From positions 1 through 13,372 of the forward strand of contig CBDDRG010000083.1 in assembly GCA_965232975.1 (NCBI GenBank): a stretch of 13,372 nucleotides of DNA, read 5' to 3'. Made by a program: the position numbers and the translations under genes. The notes below the pieces were generated by a model. That model saw nothing but the letters and a program-made list of their open reading frames with translations, did not search any database and was not told where the DNA came from. Origin of the DNA: CBDDRG01 sp965232975. GTDB taxonomy: Bacteria > Pseudomonadota > Gammaproteobacteria > Pseudomonadales > Porticoccaceae. Shown here piece by piece: positions 9,024-13,372 of this stretch (its first letter is position 1; every line of letters begins with the position of its first letter).

Positions 9024-10043
9024 ATGATCCCCAGTCGCCGCATTGCCGTGACCCTGCCCGCCGGCCCCCGCGTGGCGGCGACGCTCGCGCGGGTGCGCGA
9101 AGCCGAGGCGCGAGGCTACACCGATGCCTGGTTCGCCGATGCCGGCGCGCCCGACGCGCTGACGCTGGCGGCCGCGCTTGCCAGCGAAACCCGGCGGCTG
9201 CGCATCGGCGTCGCTGTCACCCCGGTGTACACGCGCACACCGGCGGTGCTCGCCGCCACCGCCAGCACCTTGGGGCAACTGCTGCCCGGCCGCTTCGTGC
9301 TGGGGCTGGGGGCGTCGAGCCAGACCATCATCGAACAGTGGCATGGGCTGGCGCTGACCCGGCCAGTTGCCCGGGTGCGCAACACCGCGCTGCTGGTGCG
9401 CGCCATGCTGAACGGCGAAAAATCGGCGTTTGACCGCGATGGCCTGCGCAGCCACGGCTACCGCCAGGAGGCGATCGAGCAGCCGCCACCGATCTTCATC
9501 GCCGCGCTGCGCCCGCGGATGATCGAAACCGCGGCCGAGGTGGGCGATGGCGTCATTTTCAACCTGTGGCCGGCGCCGGCGCTGGCGCGCATGCTGGATC
9601 ACGTGCGTATTGGCGCCGAGCGCGCCGGCAAGGACTGGCGCGAGATCGAGATCGTCAACCGCGCCATGGTGCTGGTCGTTCCCGATACAGCCGCCGACAA
9701 GGCCGCCGCCCGCGACCTGTTCCGCGCCGCTTTCGCGCCCTATTACGCCACCCCGGTGTACAACCAGTTTCTCATCTGGGCGGGTTTTGCCGCTGCCGCC
9801 GCCGGGGTATCTGAAGGCTGGGCCGCCAAAAACCGGGCCCAAACGGCGCATGCGCTCAGCGACGAACTCGTGGACCAGATCGCGATTATCGGCACCGCCG
9901 ACGAGTGCCGCGCGCGCATCCGCGCCGGCATGGCCGCAGGCATCCACACCCAGATCATCGCGCCGCTGGCCGGTGCCTCCGAGCCGGACACCGAGGCGAC
10001 CTTCGCCGCCTTTGCCGCCGACCGGTTCGCGCTGGCGGGTTAA
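9024..10043 (+). CDS. LLM-class (luciferase-like) oxidoreductase, second copy
   Basis: The 339-residue product is a luciferase-like monooxygenase/reductase. It shows AEARGYTDAWFADAGAPD (~27-44), LRIGVAVTPVYTRTPAVLAATA (~59-80), GRFVLGLGASSQTIIEQWHG (~89-108) and PPIFIAALRPRMIETAAEVGDG. It is clearly related to the gene at 6612 (shared GLGAS...WHG segment) but well diverged, so this is a family expansion and not a recent duplication. A GGAG eight bases before the ATG serves as ribosome site. It is the first gene of a likely operon. The next LLM gene begins 47 bases later, followed by an MDR reductase. The C-terminal part (EIAIIGTADECRARIRAGMAAG-like region, here VDQIAIIGTADECRARI) is the usual family ending. 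FMN or F420 as cofactor cannot be told from sequence by eye. Confidence 0.86.
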   Translation: MIPSRRIAVTLPAGPRVAATLARVREAEARGYTDAWFADAGAPDALTLAAALASETRRLRIGVAVTPVYTRTPAVLAATASTLGQLLPGRFVLGLGASSQTIIEQWHGLALTRPVARVRNTALLVRAMLNGEKSAFDRDGLRSHGYRQEAIEQPPPIFIAALRPRMIETAAEVGDGVIFNLWPAPALARMLDHVRIGAERAGKDWREIEIVNRAMVLVVPDTAADKAAARDLFRAAFAPYYATPVYNQFLIWAGFAAAAAGVSEGWAAKNRAQTAHALSDELVDQIAIIGTADECRARIRAGMAAGIHTQIIAPLAGASEPDTEATFAAFAADRFALAG

Positions 10044-10090
10044 ACTCGAATTCCTCAGCGGAGACATCGACTCTCCACAGGAGCATTGAC

Positions 10091-11011
10091 ATGGCCATCG
10101 GCGTCGGTCTCGGGCTCGCCCGCTTTCCCTTTCAGGCGGTCGCCAATTTTTGGCGCTGGGTCGAACTGTGCGAAACCAGCGGCATCGATTCGCTGTGGCA
10201 GACCGACCGCCTGGTGTCGAAGGAGCCCTTTCTCGAATGTCTGACGGCGCTCGCCGCCATCGCCGGCGCGACCAAGCGTCTCAAGTTCGGCATGAATGTG
10301 GCGTCGGTCGCGCTGCGCGATCCGCTGGTGCTGGCCAAGCAGTGCGCGACCATCGACTTTCTCAGCGACGGCCGGCTGCTGCCGGCCTTTGGCATCGGCA
10401 GCGACGTCGCGCCGGAGTGGGCGGCGACCGGGCGCGGCACCGGCGGCCGCGGCGCGCGCACCGACGAGGCGCTGGCCATTATTTCCGGGCTCTGGCGCGG
10501 CGAAGCCGTGACCTTGGAGGGCGCCCACTACCGATATAAAGACGCCGTTATCTGTCCGCTGCCGGTACAGCGGCCGCTGCCGCTGTGGATCGGCGGCTCC
10601 AGCCCGGCCGCGATCGGCCGCACCGCGCGCTTTGGCACCGGCTGGCAGGCGGGCTTCGAATCGCCCACCGAGGCCGGCCGGGCGCGCACCGCGATCATCG
10701 CGGCACTCGCCGAGACCGGCCGCAGCATCGATCCCGATCACTATGGCGCCGGGTTTTTCTTTCATTTCGGCGACCGCGACGATGCGGTGTGCCAGCGCGA
10801 ACTGCGCCATCTGGCGCGCGCGGTGCCCGGCCGCGATCTGACTCACGCGATCGCCGTGGGCGCCGACGAAATTCTGGCCCGCATTCACGCCTACGCGGCC
10901 GAGGGCATCGCCAAGCTGATTCTGCGGCCCTTGGCGGACGACGATGCGGGCCTTCTCGACCAAACCCGGCGGCTGGTGGCGGACGTGCTGCCGCGAATCG
11001 GTGCTCAGTAG
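10091..11011 (+). CDS. LLM-class (luciferase-like) oxidoreductase, third copy
   Basis: The 306-residue product belongs to another subgroup of the luciferase-like superfamily, of the kind usually labelled TIGR03619-like or LLM class flavin-dependent. Visible features are MAIGVGLGLARFP, ETSGIDSLWQTDRLV (~28-42), RLKFGMNVASVALRDPLVLAKQ (~63-84), GRLLPAFGIGSDVAPEWAATG (~94-114) and PLPLWIGGSSPAAIGRTARFGTGW. The frame is open upstream to 9905, but that part overlaps the preceding gene. ATG 10091 has AGGAG seven bases upstream and matches the family start, so I chose it. It sits 47 bases after the second LLM gene and 35 bases before the MDR gene, with no terminator between, so co-transcription is likely. 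The substrate is unknown. Confidence 0.86.
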   Translation: MAIGVGLGLARFPFQAVANFWRWVELCETSGIDSLWQTDRLVSKEPFLECLTALAAIAGATKRLKFGMNVASVALRDPLVLAKQCATIDFLSDGRLLPAFGIGSDVAPEWAATGRGTGGRGARTDEALAIISGLWRGEAVTLEGAHYRYKDAVICPLPVQRPLPLWIGGSSPAAIGRTARFGTGWQAGFESPTEAGRARTAIIAALAETGRSIDPDHYGAGFFFHFGDRDDAVCQRELRHLARAVPGRDLTHAIAVGADEILARIHAYAAEGIAKLILRPLADDDAGLLDQTRRLVADVLPRIGAQ

Positions 11012-11046
11012 CCGGTGCGAATGAACCGAACCACGGGAATCGCCCC

Positions 11047-12036
11047 ATGAAAGCAGCCTGGTACGAACGCTTTGGCACAGCCCGCGAGGTGCTGATCGTT
11101 GGCGAGCGGCCGGACCCGGTGCCCGGGCCGGGCGAAGTGTTGGTCCGCCTGCGGTATTCGGCGGTGAACCCGTCGGATGTCAAGAAGCGCGCCGGTCGCA
11201 ATGATCCCGACCTGCTCGCCCAGGGGCCGATCACGCCCCATAGCGACGGCGCCGGTATCATCGCAGCGGTCGGCGCCGGCGTGGCCGACGCGCGCATCGG
11301 CGAGCGGGTGTGGATTCACAACGCCCAGCACGAGCGCCCGGCGGGCAGCGCCGCCGAGCTCATTGCACTGCCGGCCGAACTCGCCATCCCGCTGCCCGCG
11401 GGCGTCGATCTCGCGATCGGCGCCTGCCTCGGCATTCCGGCGATGACCGCGCACCGCAGCGTCACCATCGCGGGCCCGGTGGCCGGCAAAACGCTGCTGA
11501 TCACCGGTGGCGCCGGGCGCGTCGGCCACTATGCGATCCAGTGGGCGAAACTCAAGGGCGCGACCGCGATCGCCACCGCCGGCAACCCCGCCAGCGGCGA
11601 GCAGTGCCGGGCCGCGGGCGCCGATTGGGTGGTGCCGCATTTGAGCGTGGCCAGCGTCGCCGAAATTCTCGATCGCACCGACGGCAAGGGTGTCGATCAG
11701 GTCGTCGATGGCGATTTCGGCGCCAATCTGCCGTTCACGCTGCAGGTGGTGCGCATGGGCGGCCAGATCGCGAGCTATGCGTCGATGCGCGAGCCCAATC
11801 CCCAGCTGCCGTTCTACGCGCTGATGTATCGCGACCTCAGCCTGCATCTGGTGTTTGTCTATGCGATGCCGGCGGCGGCCAAACGGGCGGCGGTCGCGGA
11901 CATTACGGCGGCGCTGGCGGCCAACCGGTTGCGGCACCGGATCGCGCGGCAGCTCCCGCTGGCGCAGATCGCCGCCGCCCACGAACTGATCGAAAGCGGC
12001 GCGCCGACGGGCTGTGTGCTGGTGACCCTGCCCTGA
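11047..12036 (+). CDS. NADPH:quinone reductase-like MDR oxidoreductase (zinc-independent)
   Basis: The 329-residue product is a medium-chain dehydrogenase/reductase of the quinone oxidoreductase branch. The N-terminal GroES-like half is MKAAWYERFG, PGPGEVLVRLRYSAVNPSDVKKRAG (~27-50) and PHSDGAGIIAAVGAGV (~64-79). The Rossmann half carries GKTLLITGGAGRVGHYAIQWAKLKGA (~147-172), with the nucleotide loop GGAGRVG. Residues typical of the catalytic zinc site of alcohol dehydrogenases (Cys/His/Cys) are not seen in the usual places, and no structural-zinc four-Cys lobe is present. Such enzymes reduce quinones or alpha,beta-unsaturated carbonyls with NADPH. It is the last gene of the likely LLM-LLM-MDR operon. 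The ribosome site before ATG 11047 is weak (GGGA ten bases upstream), so translation may rely on the upstream gene. Confidence 0.87.
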   Translation: MKAAWYERFGTAREVLIVGERPDPVPGPGEVLVRLRYSAVNPSDVKKRAGRNDPDLLAQGPITPHSDGAGIIAAVGAGVADARIGERVWIHNAQHERPAGSAAELIALPAELAIPLPAGVDLAIGACLGIPAMTAHRSVTIAGPVAGKTLLITGGAGRVGHYAIQWAKLKGATAIATAGNPASGEQCRAAGADWVVPHLSVASVAEILDRTDGKGVDQVVDGDFGANLPFTLQVVRMGGQIASYASMREPNPQLPFYALMYRDLSLHLVFVYAMPAAAKRAAVADITAALAANRLRHRIARQLPLAQIAAAHELIESGAPTGCVLVTLP

Positions 12037-12093
12037 GACTGATCGAGGTCGCGAGACCCGTTCGATCGCCTGATGGCTGGGCCGCATCTATTA

Positions 12094-12106
12094 CCGGAAT
12101 TTCCGG
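12094..12106. promoter_or_regulatory. 13-bp perfect palindrome in the intergenic region before the lipoprotein gene
   Basis: CCGGAATTTCCGG is a perfect 6+1+6 dyad in the 197-bp gap between the MDR and lipoprotein genes. It lacks a T-run, so it is not an evident terminator. It could be an operator. Nothing else convincing is in the gap apart from a lone -10-like TATATT at 12161-12166 without a good -35 box. Confidence 0.25.
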
Positions 12107-12233
12107 CGATGGTTCGACTCATAGCCTGCAACCGAGTACAAAGGTCGCCCCCGTTTTGGGTATATTGCGCAGTTCCGCCGTCCAGTGCGCCGCAGTCCCG
12201 GCTCCCGCGTTCGACGGCACGGCAAGGGTAGTC

Positions 12234-13118
12234 ATGTCTCAGCGTCTCTTATTCCTGATTTCATCTCGTTGTGGTGCCCCCGTGCGAGTCAGCCGGCGCT
12301 GGCGGGCGTATGCGCTGATGGCGGCGCTCGCGCTGGTGACCGGCTGTGCAAGCAAGCCGCCGGATACCAGCGGCCTGTCGCACGATGGCATCGATCTGGC
12401 GGTGCGGATGTCCGCCAACGTGTTCCTGCCGCCGGTCAGCAAGCCCGTGCCGGACACCAGGAAGCGCGTCTATCTGGCCGGCACCAACACCTCCAGTGCG
12501 CTGAATGCCAACGCCAATCTGCACCCGCTGTTGGCCGCTTCGCTGTCACAGCGCGGCTACCAGGTGGTCGATGATCCGGCGTCCGCGCACTACGTGCTGC
12601 TGTACAACGTGCTGTATGTGGGCAAGGAAGTGACCGATCTGAGCACGGTCACCGCGGTCGCGTCGGGGATCGGCGGCGCCGCCGTCGCCGCCGCCACGGC
12701 CGGCAACGATGTCGTCCGCGACGCCGGTATCGGGGGGCTGGTCGGCACGCTGGCGGGCGCAGTGACGGGCGGCTACTTCGAAACCCGCACCTATGAGATC
12801 GTCGTCAATGTGCAGCTCAGCGAGCGCCTGCCCACCCCGCCACCGACGATCAGCGCGTCGGAGACGACGCGGCGGCGCATCGAGGCGGCGATCCGCGATG
12901 TCAACAAGACGCTGAAGTATGTGGAAACGGCGGAGGCGGTCACGACGCCTGCGGCTAGGCCGGCGCCTGTTGCCGACACCGCGTCCTGGCAGATATACAA
13001 CACCCAGGTCGCCGGCTTCGCCAGCGACCTGCGGTTGGAATTCGCCAAGGCCGAGCCGCTGTTGTTCAACGTCATCGCGCGCGAGATAGCGGGCGTGTTC
13101 TGGGATATTTCGGGTTAG
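12234..13118 (+). CDS. TraT-like outer-membrane lipoprotein (complement-resistance family)
   Basis: The 294-residue precursor has a basic n-region, a hydrophobic stretch AYALMAALAL and a lipobox LVTGC with Cys38, so the mature protein is expected to be a lipoprotein. It has no Asp at +2, which agrees with outer-membrane sorting. The mature part follows TraT: VFLPPVS...RVYLAGTNTS (~64-87), LSQRGYQVVDDPASAHYVLLYNVLYV (~104-129), a glycine/alanine-rich hydrophobic hairpin at ~137-181, YEIVVNVQLSER (~187-198), and the family's C-terminal YNTQV...LRLEFAKAEPLL...IAREIAGVF. TraT proteins mediate surface exclusion on plasmids and serum resistance. Chromosomal relatives are mostly uncharacterised. It is about 50 residues longer than plasmid TraT, mainly in a Pro/Ala linker near 231-250. 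ATG 12234 has AAGG six bases upstream. A GTG at 12282 is the alternative. No conjugation genes are nearby. Confidence 0.82.
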   Translation: MSQRLLFLISSRCGAPVRVSRRWRAYALMAALALVTGCASKPPDTSGLSHDGIDLAVRMSANVFLPPVSKPVPDTRKRVYLAGTNTSSALNANANLHPLLAASLSQRGYQVVDDPASAHYVLLYNVLYVGKEVTDLSTVTAVASGIGGAAVAAATAGNDVVRDAGIGGLVGTLAGAVTGGYFETRTYEIVVNVQLSERLPTPPPTISASETTRRRIEAAIRDVNKTLKYVETAEAVTTPAARPAPVADTASWQIYNTQVAGFASDLRLEFAKAEPLLFNVIAREIAGVFWDISG

Positions 13119-13243
13119 AGCCTGTTCAAGGTCTCGTCGAAGAGCGCAACGCGGCGTTAAAACCGGCCTCAAGATGCTCTCACATACGCCTGTGCACGCC
13201 GCGCTTTCTCGGTCAGTTTTGCCTCAAGCCCGACAGGCTCCTA
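13116..13243. repeat. 128-bp palindromic element related to 7716-7885, between convergent genes
   Basis: It starts TAGAGCCTGT and ends ACAGGCTCCTA, an inverted pair of tips. The right tip CTCAAGCCCGACAGGCTCCT agrees with that of the first element except at one base. Inside, CGCGGCGT and ACGCCGCG form an 8-bp stem. The left tip's TAG is the stop codon of the lipoprotein gene and the right tip's CTA is, on the minus strand, the TAG stop of the incoming gene. No coding potential of its own is seen. It is a repeat or shared terminator of unknown family. Confidence 0.6.
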
Positions 13244-13372
13244 AGGGCGCGGATTCTCGGCAGTGCCGCGGCCACCGCGCTGTTGCTTCATCTTGGCGAC
13301 GGCTTGAGCTTGGGCGCTGGCCACCTGCTCGGCCGTCAGGGCCTCGGCCAGCGCGTCGCGCAGACGCACCAC
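13241..13372 (-). CDS. C-terminal end of an unidentified protein (partial)
   Basis: The minus strand is open from the window edge to a TAG at 13241-13243, giving the last 43 residues. They begin VVRLRDALAEALTAEQVASA, then QAQAVAKMKQQ, and end with a Gly/Arg-rich tail (RGGRGTAENPRP). The RLRDxLAxxLTxEQVAxAQ pattern is typical of the closing helix pair of TPR/Sel1-repeat proteins. It is too little to assign a family with confidence. Its stop codon is formed by the tip of the palindromic element, and it converges on the TraT-like gene. Confidence 0.45.
   Translation of the reverse strand: MVRLRDALAEALTAEQVASAQAQAVAKMKQQRGGRGTAENPRP

Noticed and set aside
9905..10090. Upstream extension of the third LLM frame
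   Set aside because: It overlaps the previous LLM gene and encodes Arg/His-rich sequence without family similarity. ATG 10091 has a good ribosome site and the proper family start.
11310..12233. Upstream extension of the lipoprotein frame
   Set aside because: Most of it is an alternative frame of the MDR gene. The signal peptide and lipobox place the real start at 12234 (or 12282).

Overview
The window is about 13.4 kb of GC-rich DNA. Codon use and the best-recognised protein families suggest a high-GC proteobacterium, probably gamma- or betaproteobacterial, but nothing here fixes the genus. It has two contrasting halves.

Left half (about 1-6290, everything on the minus strand): the remains of an anti-phage defence island. 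Read in the direction of transcription it holds: a SNF2-like helicase with a C-terminal DUF3883 domain, broken by two in-frame stop codons; an intact AlbA_2/ATPase (RecG-like) gene; the first 35 codons of a DUF1156 DNA methylase; an intact AbrB-type antitoxin and MazF/PemK-type toxin pair with its own promoter and operator-like dyad; a second, near-identical 5' end of a DUF1156 gene, fused to a foreign tail; and the first ~70 codons of an OLD/RecF-like AAA ATPase, cut off by the end of what looks like an IS66-family insertion sequence. Only the AlbA_2 gene and the toxin-antitoxin pair look able to make full-length protein. The impression is of a helicase/methylase/ATPase defence operon that collapsed through deletions, nonsense mutations and IS insertion while the toxin-antitoxin module survived.

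Right half (about 6538-12036): ordinary metabolic genes. A luciferase-like (LLM) oxidoreductase faces a phosphotransferase (APH fold). The phosphotransferase is divergent from a likely operon of two further LLM oxidoreductases and a zinc-free quinone-reductase-like MDR protein. These families often occur in catabolic or detoxification clusters for hydrophobic compounds, but no substrate can be read from the sequence.

Right end (12037-13372): a TraT-like outer-membrane lipoprotein, then the C-terminal end of a gene entering from outside the window on the minus strand.

Two related long palindromic elements (about 7716-7885 and 13116-13243) sit between the two convergent gene pairs and supply or abut the stop codons of the neighbours. 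No tRNA, rRNA or CRISPR array was seen.
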